Part shown: piece by piece, positions 1-10,591 of the stretch | Numbering within the stretch: the first letter of the stretch is position 1 | Layout: each line of letters starts with the position of its first letter | Assembly: GCA_029204225.1 (NCBI GenBank) | Contig: MU832043.1 | Span: 26,212 to 90,211 of the forward strand | DNA from: Diphasiastrum complanatum | Lineage: Eukaryota > Streptophyta > Lycopodiopsida > Lycopodiales > Lycopodiaceae | Direction: 5' to 3' | Length of the DNA stretch: 64,000 bases | Position numbers and translations under genes: made by a program | The notes under the pieces: model-generated | Database searches by the model: none | What the model was told of the DNA's origin: nothing | Seen by the model: the letters and a program-made list of their open reading frames with translations, nothing else

Positions 1-230
1 ATTATGATGATCAACGAGCTATAAGGCTATTACTTGCCAGTTCAAATTTCTCACCCATTATTCAAACTACATTGGGCCCTTATTGGCCTATTATCCTTAT
101 TAGTTACTTTGAAGGGCCTAAAGAGGGAACCGCCTTGTTCTTAAGGCTAATTGCTCCTTTTGGGCCTACAAAGCTTACAATGGATATTATATTGCCTTAA
201 AAAGCACTCATGTACTAAAAGTACTTGACA
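1..230 (-). mobile_element. 3' LTR fragment of a minus-strand LTR element
   Basis: Read on the minus strand, a purine tract GTAGGGGGAG ends at 231 and is followed by TGTCAAGTAC, the usual polypurine tract/LTR junction. The LTR runs off the left edge, so its length and target duplication cannot be judged. The gag-like units at 1317-2387 lie upstream in the same orientation and probably belong to the same element. Confidence 0.5.
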
Positions 231-243
231 CTCCCCCTACTTA
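231..243 (-). other. Polypurine tract of LTR element
   Basis: The minus strand reads AAGTAGGGGGAG directly before the LTR. It overlaps the stop codon of the short terminal ORF, an arrangement common in plant Ty3/gypsy elements, where the last codons of pol read into the plus-strand primer. Confidence 0.55.
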
Positions 244-579
244 AACATTTTTGTCCTCAAAAATGAAGACGCTTGTCTGATCAGCTTGATCGCCTTGGCA
301 AAGTAGTCATGATTAAGGATGTGTCGTCCAAAAATGTGTTGCCTCATTACAGATCCAAAGCTGTCGAATTGAATCCATTTTGCTAGCTTCAGGCTGTAAT
401 CCTTGTTCCCATGAAAGAAAAATGATGGTTGAAGAAAAGTTTGATGAAGCACCATATTGCTTGTTGGCAACCAATCGACAGAGTGAATCACCGCAATATT
501 CTCTTTTGTCTGCTTCCTCGACTTCATAACAAATTGGATGCTTATCCAATTCCCTTGGATTCTTGGTTTTGTGTTGCAT
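237..579 (-). pseudogene. Decayed terminal ORF of gypsy-like element
   Basis: Two overlapping short frames (237-527 and 313-579) end in a peptide finishing SSFLRTKMFK, whose stop codon sits in the polypurine tract. I do not recognise a reverse transcriptase, RNase H or integrase motif. The position just before the 3' LTR suggests the remnant C-terminus of a retroelement protein, but the identity rests on context only. Confidence 0.35.
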
Positions 580-663
580 CTGGCTCTTCTACCGTAGCTG
601 GCAATCCATGTTGTTTAACCAACTTGATGAAGAACATTATAATTCTTCCATGAGCAATGGTAG

Positions 664-1332
664 TCATGAATTGTTGTTCAAATATAAATGCTCTATACGA
701 AGTAGTCGGCATGAATATTGAAATTCGGTCGTATGGTGAAACCTAATTCTAGGCATACTGTTGACCGAAATATTTTTTTTTTCAAATTTGGTCAATACCT
801 CATTCATAGGTGGTTGTGAATATTTGAATTGATTGACCTCAAAAATGGACTCTTGTCTTGAAATATAAAATTTGCAGTTGCCCATATAAATCGTTGGAGC
901 ATCAATCCCAATTAGTGAAAATACATTCCAAAGTTGAACCAGGGATTTGATGGTTCGATTCTTCCAAATAACCATTGATGAACAATCATTGTTGACATTA
1001 CTCAAATGAAGATTGATCACATTAGAGTCCATTGAGCAATGTAAATATCTCCAAAGAAACTGATATAGATTGTTGGCATGTTTTAAAATCAGCTTCCTAT
1101 CATCGTTTCGCTCATCCGCTTCATCATTATCACTTTGCTCATTTTCATCTTCAGAAATTTCTTCACTTTCCTGTACTTGTTTTGGTTGTCGATCCATTGA
1201 TGCTTTAGTGTATACACTCACCTTTTGAATCCGCATCTTCATTTCCTCAAACCATCTAGATTGTTCTTCTTTTCTTTTAGCTTCCAACTTAAGTCTTTGT
1301 TCTTGTTGCTCGTACTTTAAAACATATTCCAT
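664..1332 (-). CDS. Unidentified 222-aa ORF in gag-only element
   Basis: The product starts with a Lys/Glu-rich stretch (about residues 1-40) that could form a coiled coil, then an acidic Ser/Glu/Asp segment (about 52-75), then a neutral region I cannot assign. It overlaps the end of the double-gag frame by 16 bases in another frame, which suggests either a frameshifted continuation or a separate accessory ORF of the same element. No zinc knuckle, DTG/DSG protease or YxDD motif is visible. Confidence 0.35.
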   Translation of the reverse strand: MEYVLKYEQQEQRLKLEAKRKEEQSRWFEEMKMRIQKVSVYTKASMDRQPKQVQESEEISEDENEQSDNDEADERNDDRKLILKHANNLYQFLWRYLHCSMDSNVINLHLSNVNNDCSSMVIWKNRTIKSLVQLWNVFSLIGIDAPTIYMGNCKFYISRQESIFEVNQFKYSQPPMNEVLTKFEKKNISVNSMPRIRFHHTTEFQYSCRLLRIEHLYLNNNS

Positions 1333-2387
1333 ATTTCCCTTAATCGGAACTCATGTTGGGGAGAAGTAGTTTGTAAATAGTTTTCTACAATGCTCCGATA
1401 TTGAGGTTGTAAGTCATATATATAACATTGTACAAGATATACTTCTCCATAATCGAATACTGGGATCATTTGTTGGAATTCTCTATTGTACTTAGCAACT
1501 ATAGTTGTGTGGTCCAAAGAACACCATTGGATGAAGTCAGATCGATTGAAGATCTGTCTACAAACTCTTTTGAAAGTTAACTAGATCTTAGAAAGAAAGT
1601 CATGAACGATGTTCCACCATGACTGAACACGTCCTTGGAAACCCGATGAAGCAAAGAAAACTATATCAATGTCACCAATACCTCCACTATAGTAGAAGTT
1701 ATAATCCAGATCCTCTAGCCAATTGTCTACATTAATGGAGTGGATGCTTTCATCAAAGGTAGGACTAATGCATTCAGGCAGTCGTTGGTTGTAATAATAA
1801 GGTTTCCGTTGAGCGGTGACTTTCCACCATTCATTGATATGGTTTGTAGATAAGTGCTCCAAAGCAAGTACACAATCCATCATATTGTGCAACTCCATAA
1901 AACTAGCGGCATAAATGGATTTGGAAAGAGTTGGTTGAAGCACATTCTTTATAGGCATTTGAAGGAAACCCACATAGTAGTTCAAACTTTTTCTATACTC
2001 AAATTTTGTCTTCTGAACCAATGCCAAGAATTGCTGATTGAATTGTTGTACAAAACCAGTTTGTTTAAGAGATTCGAATAATTTCTCATAAAACCTGGTA
2101 ATACTATTAATGAAAGCAATTTTGAATTGACTCCAAAGCTTTGTGCTCAAATGTGCTTGAGTATCCCACCATGCTCAAACTTGTCCTTGAAAGCACAATG
2201 GAGCGAAATAGATTTTATCTTCTTCAGTATAATGGCGCTGACGAAAATAGGCCTCTAATTCAATCAACCAATCATCAATGTTAATTGAACTTGGTTGTCT
2301 GTCAAATACAAGGTTGTAACATACGATTTCAGATTGTATTTCATCAATAGACGAAAATTGAATGTTTTGACTATAACGGTCCATCAT
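1317..2387 (-). pseudogene. Duplicated gag-like ORF of Ty3/gypsy-type element
   Basis: One frame runs through 2387-1317, broken by a TGA at 2175-2177 and a second stop at 1581. It encodes two gag-like modules in series. Each has the W(L)xxLxxxF start (SINIDDWLIELEAYF; SINVDNWLEDLDYNF), then FQGxV and a following WW, the hallmark of retrotransposon gag capsid domains. The second module ends with a region rich in Gln/Tyr. No protease, RT or integrase follows, so this is a gag-only, probably non-autonomous element. Family assignment is by motif order and is not certain. Confidence 0.5.
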
Positions 2388-2997
2388 TAATGACTAGTGA
2401 AGACTTGTGGACTATGAATTCACCGTCTGAAATTTATTCAGAGTGGTATTTTACAAGCTGGTAAAATTGCTCTTCTCCACTCACTTAAAAATTTTGAGTT
2501 TGTGAAGAATAAAGTGGCTGCGAATGGAAAGTGTAACAGAAAAAAATGAAGTAGTAGTTTAGTTCAATTTGTCACTACGAGCAATTTTGCTTTTTATAGT
2601 GTCGAATTTCGAACTCAAACGGAAAAAATATGAAGATTTGAAAATTACTAATGGAAACACAAAAAGACTGACTCAAGAAAAGGGGTCTTGAAAAAAAATT
2701 CAAAAAGTAATAATTACACAATTTTAATAACTTAGCAGTGTTAGACTCATCTTTCTTATCACCTTTTCTTTTTAAAACACTGGGATCTGAGCTCAAACAA
2801 AGAAGTTATGGGCGCTCAAAGAATGAGAAGGAAAAATGAGCATTCACTTAGAAAAGGGGGTATAAATTTTTTTTTACAAATTGAATTCAATAAAACTTTG
2901 AAATCCTCGAAATGTTTTTGTGCTCGAAAAAAATTTTGAAGGAACTGTAGGAAATTACAAAATTTACAGCAAACAAAAAATTTCGGGCACGAGTGTA
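2388..2997. other. AT-rich segment without recognisable gene
   Basis: This should hold the leader and 5' LTR of the gag-only element, but I find no initiator-tRNA primer site and no second copy of the sequence at 1-230. Confidence 0.3.
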
Positions 2998-3440
2998 GGG
3001 AGGGGAACTAGAGAGAGAAGGTAGAGAGAGAAAAAAGTAGAGAGAGAGAGGGATCTCAACCGGAGGGAGAGGTTAGAGAGAGAGAGGGATCTCAACCGAA
3101 GGAGGGAGAAGGGATTAGAGAGAGAACAATCTCAACCAAAGGAGAGAGAACGGGTAGAGAGAGAGAGAGCTCGACCGAAGCACAGAGAACTGGTAGAGAG
3201 AGAGGAGGTAACCGAATGGTAGAGAGAGAAAGGAGATAACCGAATCATGGCATATAGAGAGAGAGGAGGTAATCGAATTAGCGTGTAGAGAGAGAGAGAG
3301 AGGAAGTAACCGAATGGTAGAGAGAGAAAGGAGGTAACCGAATCACGATGTAGAGAGAGAGAGAACTCGACCGAAGGAGAGAGAGAGGCTATAGAGAGAG
3401 AGTAAACTCGACCGATGGAGAGAGAGAGAGAGGAAAAAAA
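2998..3440. repeat. GA-rich minisatellite
   Basis: Degenerate tandem units combine GAGAGAGAGAG runs with spacers such as GGTAACCGAATC and CTCGACCGAAGG. Spacing is irregular, roughly 30-60 bases. A 115-aa frame across it is a repeat by-product. Confidence 0.85.
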
Positions 3441-3480
3441 GATTTTAACTTGTCTACATAGAATCTTCCTACATTGCAAT

Positions 3481-4149
3481 GATCGTGAGGATCCAAGACT
3501 CAGTTTGGCTCAAAGGGCAGATCTAGAAACTGAGATATAAGTCAAGTTAGAGATACTCTAGAGAACACATGAAATGCGCACAAGGAGACCTATAGTTCTA
3601 GAAGAGATCCAAGTTGGTGTAGATTACTTTCGATTCTCTCTTTTTGATGCAGTTTGCACGACTTATAGATATGCTGAGAATTCTCTACATGATTATGGGT
3701 GAAGCTGGCAAATATGATGATTGACATCAAATATAATATAGATGAGATTCTAGGGCTCGATCCCAAGTGAGTACAAGATCTCACCATCATTGATAAATCT
3801 TTAAGAGAGAGTGGTGATGTTCGAGTTGCTGATAGCAAGTTAAAGGATCTGGTACGTTTGGCAAAAACATTTTTGATTTCATCTTCGTGCCTTGGATGTT
3901 CGTCAGGAATCAATTGTTCATACAAAGGCTACAAAGGAGTGCATGAGATTGTTAGGCCTCGCTGAAAACTACAGTGCACTATCTGTATCAGAAAAAGTGT
4001 CAGAAATTGTTGAAGCTCTAAGTCTTCCTCCGCCAGTGGATCAAATTCAGAAGCTATGCAACAAAATGTCAGAGTCAACTCGACGAGTAGTGGATATTAT
4101 CTGTGCATGCGCGGATGTCATGATACCATCAAATTCAGGAAGGAGCTGA
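3481..4149 (+). pseudogene. Phosphoenolpyruvate carboxylase fragment, bacterial-like
   Basis: Three collinear pieces of PEP carboxylase (PEP + HCO3- to oxaloacetate) are readable. From 3481 the frame gives AQRADLETEI, then RTHEMRTRRPIVLEEI and VGVDYFRFSLFDAV, matching the family block (T)DE(I/V)RxxRPTxxDE(V)xxGxxYF. From about 3740, SLRESGDVRVADSKLKDLVR matches the region before the substrate-binding half. A one-base shift then leads to FHLRALDVRQES (3877-3909), the family motif FHLxxLDxRQES, continuing open to the stop at 4147. The segment with the family GDRDGNP motif is missing. At least four in-frame stops and one frameshift make it dead. The RPIVLEEI/SLFDAV wording looks more bacterial than plant-type; that is from memory, not a search. 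Confidence 0.7.
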
Positions 4150-5069
4150 GCCGAGTAGCCGAAGGGAAGAGATGAGAGAAAGGGATAAAGAAGAGACCGA
4201 AGGGCATGGGCGCGCGGCAGGCTAGGGTTGTAGGTAGGTGGGGTTAGGTTTGTTTAGGTTTTTTTTTTTTTTGTTTTTTTCTAGTTAAACATCGAAATGA
4301 AGAATTTGAAAAAAATTTACAATAGAAACAAAACTTCAAAGTTAAAAAATTGAAGTGCTTCTCTCTCACTTGCAAAAATCCACAAAAAAATTTCAAAATT
4401 CTGGCAATTCAGACCCATCTCCACTAATTTGATCATAACTTTCTCAATATTGATCCAAATCGATCAAACTCAGTACCTCTGAAAAGCTAACAACAAGCTC
4501 TATTAACATATAGTATCAAATCAATGATTGGAGGTGATTTGATCGGTCGAATTAATCACAAAACAGGGCTGAAAACTTTGAAGAAAGAAAAAATAACAAA
4601 ACTAGAGCTACAAATCAAGATTTGTCATAACTTTTTGGATACTGATCCAAAATGACTTGCCATATCGATCAGATCAAAGCTAAAACAATGCTCTAAAATC
4701 CTATGGAAAGAAACTTGAGATAAAAACAAATCAGATCTGAAAAATTCAAACAAACTGAAAGGAAAATTCTAGTCATCTATTTTGATAGCTTTTGGAAAAA
4801 GTGCAATAACTTTTGCATCTCCCTTGCAAATTGGTGAAAATTAAAGGTAAAACAAAGATCTACAAAGCTATTGAATCAAATTAATAATGAAAGACAAAAT
4901 TAAATGATAAAAATTCGTCTGAACAGAACTTAAAAATTCAAAGTTAAAAACTAGCAAAAAGAAAGCTACAAAGCCATCCAAGTCCGCCACTACCAGTCCT
5001 ACAAGTGGATCTTCAGGTTCCTTATATATAGGAGAATACCCTAATCCCACAGTTGAGCAAGATAACTTT
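4150..5069. other. AT-rich segment without recognisable gene
   Basis: It contains a T-run near 4260-4277 and sequence resembling an old LTR or leader. I see no ORF of interest on either strand. Confidence 0.3.
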
Positions 5070-6256
5070 AGATGCATGAATGAGTGGGTGAAAGAAGCCC
5101 AAGCCCTAGATCAGACTAGAGAGGCAGCCCGAGAGCAAGACCAATATTATCTCGAAGGCGAGAACGATCAATGGCCTACCACTTCCCCTCGTTCCCTAGT
5201 AAATCCTATGTTACTATAGTTCATCCATGAAACCGGACAGAATGTGAATGAGCATTCTAGTTTCAAAGTCCCTTTCCATAACAAGGAAGAGGAGAAAAAC
5301 CACATCGATGTCCTAGTCGATCTGTTGAGAAGTGATGTCAGAATGCCCTTAGGCACCTTACTCAAAATGCATCCGACCCTCTGGGAAGGATTAAAACTTA
5401 CATAGACGAACCAGGCAGTGAGAAACCAGAAGTGCACCCTACCAATTTGGTGCCATATGAAGAAGTAGAGAGATCGCACCCAGTCCACCAAGTAGGGGTA
5501 GGATGGGAGAAAGATGCCACACATGTGACCATTTTGATCATGCATCAAGGGTTTCCAAAAGAATCGGCCATAGTTGATGGAGGATCCGAAGTGAATATCA
5601 TTTCCTCCAAACTTTATCACAAATGGGACCTTAAAGTGCTCCTTTTACCATCCGACTAGCTGACTTGGACTTGCCTGATTCTCCCCAATCTTATAGTGTC
5701 CTACTAGGTAGACCTTGGCTCAGAACGTCCAAGTTCTTCATGGTTGAGTATGAATTGTATCGTACTGTAGAATTGTGATTCTGTAGCTAAGATCGATCCT
5801 GATACCTGGATCACGAAACCAACAGACCAAAGAGCCATGGCTTCAAGCTCTGCTACTACTATCCATTTTGATGAGGAGTCAAATGACGGATGTCGTTGGA
5901 GGAGAATTGTCATCCGTGATGAGCTGCAAACCGATGTGGTAAACTAGACCAAAGCCTTAGTTATAGTGGATTGTCTTCAATTCGATGTTTCACCAGCTGA
6001 GCAATCTCCCAAGCGAAGGTTGACCATAGTCCCATTTTTTTATGAAGACGATATCCCAATCAAAATATTATCACAACCAGCAAAGAAATCTAGCAAAGGC
6101 CATCAAGACTCCGTTTCATTTTTTATGATGAGCCTAGAGGCTATACCTCATGAGCCACTACAAGGAATTTGCGGTGAGAAAAAAATAGAGGTTCTTTAGA
6201 TGTTCACCCTGGAAGAAAGTCAAGAGTATGAGGATGAGGATTTTCTCTGATATGTA
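5070..6256 (+). pseudogene. Ty3/gypsy gag-protease remnant
   Basis: The best piece is 5432-5659, where AIVDGGSEVNIISSKLY is a retropepsin active-site region (DGGS in place of the usual DSGS/DTGS). After a frame change, DLPDSPQSYSVLLGRPWL (about 5660-5720) matches the second conserved strand (LLGRPWL) of plant gypsy proteases. Upstream, 5168-5400 gives an acidic gag-like tail with stops. Downstream, 5966-6199 has a proline/lysine-rich linker-like peptide. No RT follows, so the element is 3'-truncated. Confidence 0.6.
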
Positions 6257-7090
6257 GATTCTGATTGTTTCAAGCCCACAACAACACTTGTCGCGATTTG
6301 CGACGTGTTTTGCGACATGATTTTACAAAAGCGAACGAAGATCCATGCTTTTCCAAGTGCCAAGCGGAACGACATCACCGGTGTTGCAGTGGGTCCTGCA
6401 ACAGATTAGGGGCGGATAATGTTAGCGGATTCCACAGAATCCCCGGATGTCGAGCCAAGCTGAAGACACAGAGTATCTCTCACCTATGATCGAGGAGGTC
6501 TCAGAAGGAGGGGAGCAGAAGCAGTTGAGAGCCGAGCATGAGAGCCGAGAAATTACTAGCTAGGATGACAGTGAATTCTCTATGTGAGCCTACGTGGTAT
6601 ATCTCAGAGAAGGAACGACCATGCAGGAGCTAGTAATATTTCCTAGGCATTGTAAATAAATGTAGACCACCTTAAATAATTTAGAGTGAGCCACCTTTTG
6701 ATGGTGACCTCTAGTGGACGGGCAATTTCCACATGTAATTTCTAATTTGGTGGAATTGCCACTTGGGCTCCACATGGGCACCTCTCTTGTGAGGGAGCTT
6801 TGAATGTGTTGTCAAGTTCTCTTGAGTGAATAAAGAAGATCTTCCACGAGTTCTTGATGGTTGCTAAGCTCCTTGTTCATGGCAATGTTCTTGAGTGAAA
6901 TTCCTATGAGCATGCTTTGATTTCCTTTGTGTTTGTGGATTAACTAGATTTCTTGCTGACTCTCTTGCTTTTAGTTGTGGATTAGATTTCATTTCTTAGA
7001 TTTCAAATATATGCATTTTCATTGGGCCACATGGCGGACGAAATTAAGAAAAAAAATAAAAAACATCTATACAAAGGGTCTTTTTTTATT
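6257..7090. other. Segment without recognisable gene
   Basis: A short + frame (6265-6489) is probably further gypsy debris. The part around 6640-7010, with GTGAATAAAGAAG, looks LTR-like, but I find no partner copy or primer site. Confidence 0.3.
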
Positions 7091-7680
7091 TTTGAACTCC
7101 TCCAATGGCTAACTTTGTTGGCAATAGGTACTCAAAAAAAGACTTGGATGGTAAGAGTTCATTTGAGGTCCTTTTTGGTAAGAAGCCAAGGATGGAGCAT
7201 TTGAAGATCTTTGGTAATACTTGCTATGTCAACTCATCTTTTGGATTTTTTGAAGGGAGTCTTTGTTGGCTATAGTGAAGTAAGGAAAGTTTATAGGGTT
7301 TACATTCCTAAGTCAAATAAAGTTCACATTTCTAAGGAAGAGGAGAATGTGGATAAGCTTGATGTTGTTGATGTAGATCAATCTAACATTTTTGGTGTTG
7401 ACGAAGTTGGTTCTTTGGATGGTGATTGTGGAATGCCTCTCCCAGTCAAGTTCTAAGAAGATCCCCAAGGGAAAGACGAAAGCCATCTAGGCTTACATAT
7501 GACGAGAAGGGTAGGCAAGTTGAAGATACAAACTTTGCTTTACTCACATGTTTTGGTTCATCTTCTTGTCTAGATGATCCTATGCAAGTGGATGATGGTT
7601 TTCAAAGATTGGAAGCAACTAATGGATCTGGAAAATAGGTCTCAGTCGATGAATTTGATGGTCAAGTGGAAGATCAAGAG
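7091..7680 (+). pseudogene. Ty1/copia integrase C-terminus fragment
   Basis: The frames give LFGKKPRMEHLKIFGNTCYV, then GVFVGYSEVRKVYRVYIP and KVHISKEEE. This is the copia order GKKPxxxHLRxFGCxAYV ... FVGYSxxxKxYRVxxP ... IxxSRDVxFDE. RRSPRERRKPSRLTYDE and a linker that normally precedes the reverse transcriptase follow (7426-7638). Several frameshifts occur (near 7140, 7210 and 7440). Protease, RT and RNase H are absent. Confidence 0.75.
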
Positions 7681-8505
7681 ATTTGAGCAATTTCATGTGA
7701 ATATGTGCAAATTGTCAAGATATGGTAAACTAGCTACATTGTTATGCATCATTTCGATGTTGGAGTTGTCCTAGAATTCTTGGCTGGCATTTTCTATGTT
7801 CTCAGCTTGCGTAGACATATTTTGGACTAATCGGAGACCAAGAGGAACCATTGATACAATCAATATTTGCAATGAAAAAAAATGTAAAAGATGAATGGAT
7901 ACCAAGAATATATCGTAAATATCAATGGATATTGATGTATCCTTCCTCAAAAGACTCTTTCTGAAAAAGAAAAAGATCGGATAACATATATAGAAGCTCT
8001 TGGAAAGGCATGATAATGGATTTCAAAGTATCAGTTGTCGGTCAATATATCACTGAAGTTTTAGTTCAGCATGCTTATCTTCACAAAGTGCTCAACATGC
8101 AGAATTTGAATCCAAATGATAAAAGAAAATGCAATTGTAAGTATACAGTTATTATGTACATATTCAGATAATTTTTTTTTACTATTAGCATTTTCTTTAT
8201 ATTAAATTTTTCTTGCAATATTTTTGTTGGTTTTGTAGATTTGTATTAACTAAATTTCATTGAATGGCAAACAATTCAATTGATTGCAGGAATAATTGAT
8301 GACATACATTTGGATATTAGTATTTTACAATATAAAGGTCGCTCTCCAAAATCCCTTTTAGAGAGGAGTTTTTTTTATGATCACTCGTATATTCTTGATA
8401 ACTTTAGTGAGTAGATTAGAGCCATATCTTCTACCAAATTTTTCAAGTGAGAAATGAATTTCTCCTGATGCAGCAATTTCAAAAAGTTTTTGATCTAGAC
8501 TTTAT
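7681..8505. other. AT-rich segment without recognisable gene
   Basis: Stops are dense in all frames. It reads like intron or decayed transposon sequence; nothing specific is assignable. Confidence 0.3.
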
Positions 8506-8979
8506 ATGGATATTCAAAGTATATTAAAATGTAATACTAGTTCAAAGAATAATAGATTAGAAAGGTATCTACCTTTTACTATTTTTGTTGATTTATTTTT
8601 CAAATGCAATGTTCGACGAACGAAAACAATGTTTATATGTAAGGATTTGAATAATGAAATAATCGTCGAGTTGTTGGATGATGGTTGGGATACGAAACAA
8701 AATCAGCAAGTTGAGTGCAAAGTATGTAACTCATCAATGACATTAAGATATCACATCGAAAAACAAATGCTCACTTTGATGCTGTATTATAGAAGATGGA
8801 TGAAATGCAACAATGAGTGGAAGACACTTGATCAAGATTTTGCAATAAATCATCAACAGCAACCTCAAATAGCAGTGAAAAGAAATAACAACATTTTTGC
8901 TATGGTTGAGGTTGAGGAAGATTGGTGTTTCAATCACATTCGATCAGAACTAGACATGTTGCAATTCGATCTACCTTAG
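8506..8979 (+). CDS. Unidentified 157-aa ORF
   Basis: The product includes a CysXXCys pair (CKVC, about residue 72-75), a hydrophobic/Met-rich stretch, and a Gln-rich spot (INHQQQPQ). I do not recognise a family. The 3' end lies in the first copy of a tandem duplication (8895-9338). AT-rich flanks and a TTTTGCAG/GTAAG context at the end of the second copy would fit an exon of a host gene or of a transposon. Confidence 0.25.
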   Translation: MDIQSILKCNTSSKNNRLERYLPFTIFVDLFFKCNVRRTKTMFICKDLNNEIIVELLDDGWDTKQNQQVECKVCNSSMTLRYHIEKQMLTLMLYYRRWMKCNNEWKTLDQDFAINHQQQPQIAVKRNNNIFAMVEVEEDWCFNHIRSELDMLQFDLP

Positions 8980-9338
8980 TACTATCAATTTCAATTGAAT
9001 GGTGTAAAGGTACATTATGCCATATGAAAATTTTCGGTTTTTCTATTTCTTAGTGAATCAGTTCTACAAGATAAATGAACTTAAAGAATTTCTCTTTTGC
9101 AAGTAAAACCATTCAATCTACATTCTTGCTATGGTTGAGGTTGAGAAAGATTGGTGTCACAATCACATTCGATCCGAACTAGACATGTTGCAATTTGATC
9201 TACCTTAGTACTATCAATTTCAATTGAATGGTGTAAGGTACATTATGCCATATGAAATTTTTCATTTTTTCTATTTCTTAGTGAATCAGTTTTACAAGAT
9301 AAATGAACTTGAACAATTTCTCTTTTGCAGGTAAGAGC
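8895..9338 (+). repeat. Tandem direct repeat, unit about 229 bp
   Basis: The stretch beginning TGCTATGGTTGAGG at 8897 recurs 229 bases later at 9126, and CTCTTTTGC at the far end recurs with an offset of 228. The two copies differ at scattered positions by eye. The first copy ends TTTTGCAAGTAA and the second TTTTGCAGGTAA. Confidence 0.85.
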
Positions 9339-9339
9339 A

Positions 9340-10338
9340 AGGTAGGAAGATCATATAAAATCCAAAGACAGAGAAACATCCATTGAAATTGAAGATCCAT
9401 AGAATTTGAACAGTATAATTTTTTATTATGTCATATAATTTTTGGTATACATGATGTTTGATAATATATGAACCACTCAACTTGAGTATCATTGTTCAAG
9501 CTGAGGGTCTTTCTTTTCTATGATCTCTAAATCCATTTCTCTAGCTGGAAGTAACTTTGGAGAAAAAACAATCTGTAATTGCAACTGGACATAAATTTTC
9601 GATAACAAGTTTTATTGTCTCCTGCCATAAATGCATTATCTCCATTGGGGAGATATGCGGGCATTTGAATGCAAAAATCAAAAACACAAGTACATGTTAT
9701 TAATCAAAAATAAGTTATTGAGAATTATGAATATCTGATTGTGATTGTGAATTAACAGATTACTTCTAGCAGATTCGGAAGCCTATTTTGTAGTGCAAGC
9801 AAGTTAAAAAAATATTTGGCATTGTAAACCGTATACCACAGAATCAAGCTGCTGGCAGGACTGCAGTGTTCAAATATATACGAATGTTAGAAAATAAATA
9901 TTTTTTTAAGTGGAATATCGGATCGACATGCACGAGATGATATGGAAATTTACAAAGGCTACAACCGATATCAAATAAATATAAATGGAATATCGAATCA
10001 GCGCGTACGATATGATATGAAAATTAACAAACACTACAAGTGCGTCGAACCGATATTAAATAAATTTTACCTCTGCATCAACCATTTTGAGCTTTGTATG
10101 GGCTTTTGCACCTGGTACTAGAAAGAGTTCCAATACTTTATTGATATGGCTCCTCGTTTTTTTTCTTGGTGTGTGCAATAGAGTTCATCTTTATACAAAT
10201 TGGATTACACACACCCTCATCATTGACATATAAAAATAATGAGCACTGCAATCGGAAACCGACATGTTTTTTCAGGATCCATGTAAAATCACAATTCATA
10301 TAAAAAAATCATCTTAATAAAATCTGAAAAGCATGCAC
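9340..10338. other. Non-genic or intronic segment
   Basis: No long ORF. On the minus strand, short coding-like patches (around 10070-10160 with a GAG|GTAAAA donor-like end, and 9545-9690) may be exons of the gene proposed at 10339-11011, but this is weak. Two near-repeats, GGAATATCGGATCGAC at 9913 and GGAATATCGAATCAGC at 9988, suggest a local duplication. Confidence 0.2.
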
Positions 10339-10542
10339 TTACTTGGTTATGTATAGGAGCATGAGCACTGGAGCCCCCAGTCTGACGTATTTAAGCATAT
10401 CAACGTGCAAGCTTTTAAAATCAGAGAAATCAAATGCAGCCATGAATTGTAGCGAAAACAATGCGACATCTATAAAAAGTGGGGTATGAAAAAATTCCAT
10501 CCAATATTGAATGGCCTCCCCTCCTACATTGTCGCCTACATG
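10339..10542 (-). CDS. Candidate exon of unidentified membrane-like protein
   Basis: The minus frame is open for 67 codons and includes EAIQYWMEFFHTPLFIDVAL and HVDMLKYVRLGAPVLMLLYI, with two hydrophobic stretches that could cross or lie in a membrane. It ends at CCAA|GTAAGT, a strong plant 5' splice site near 10342, with a CATGTAG acceptor-like site upstream. It probably continues the open frame at 10592-11011. I do not recognise the family. Confidence 0.3.
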   Translation of the reverse strand, partial: HVGDNVGGEAIQYWMEFFHTPLFIDVALFSLQFMAAFDFSDFKSLHVDMLKYVRLGAPVLMLLYITK

Positions 10543-10591
10543 TTATCCTTATTTTCTAATTCACCTATATCTAATTTACTAAGGGAAAGAC

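Noticed and set aside
3132-3479. 115-codon Ser/Leu-rich minus ORF
   Set aside because: Product of the GA-rich minisatellite.
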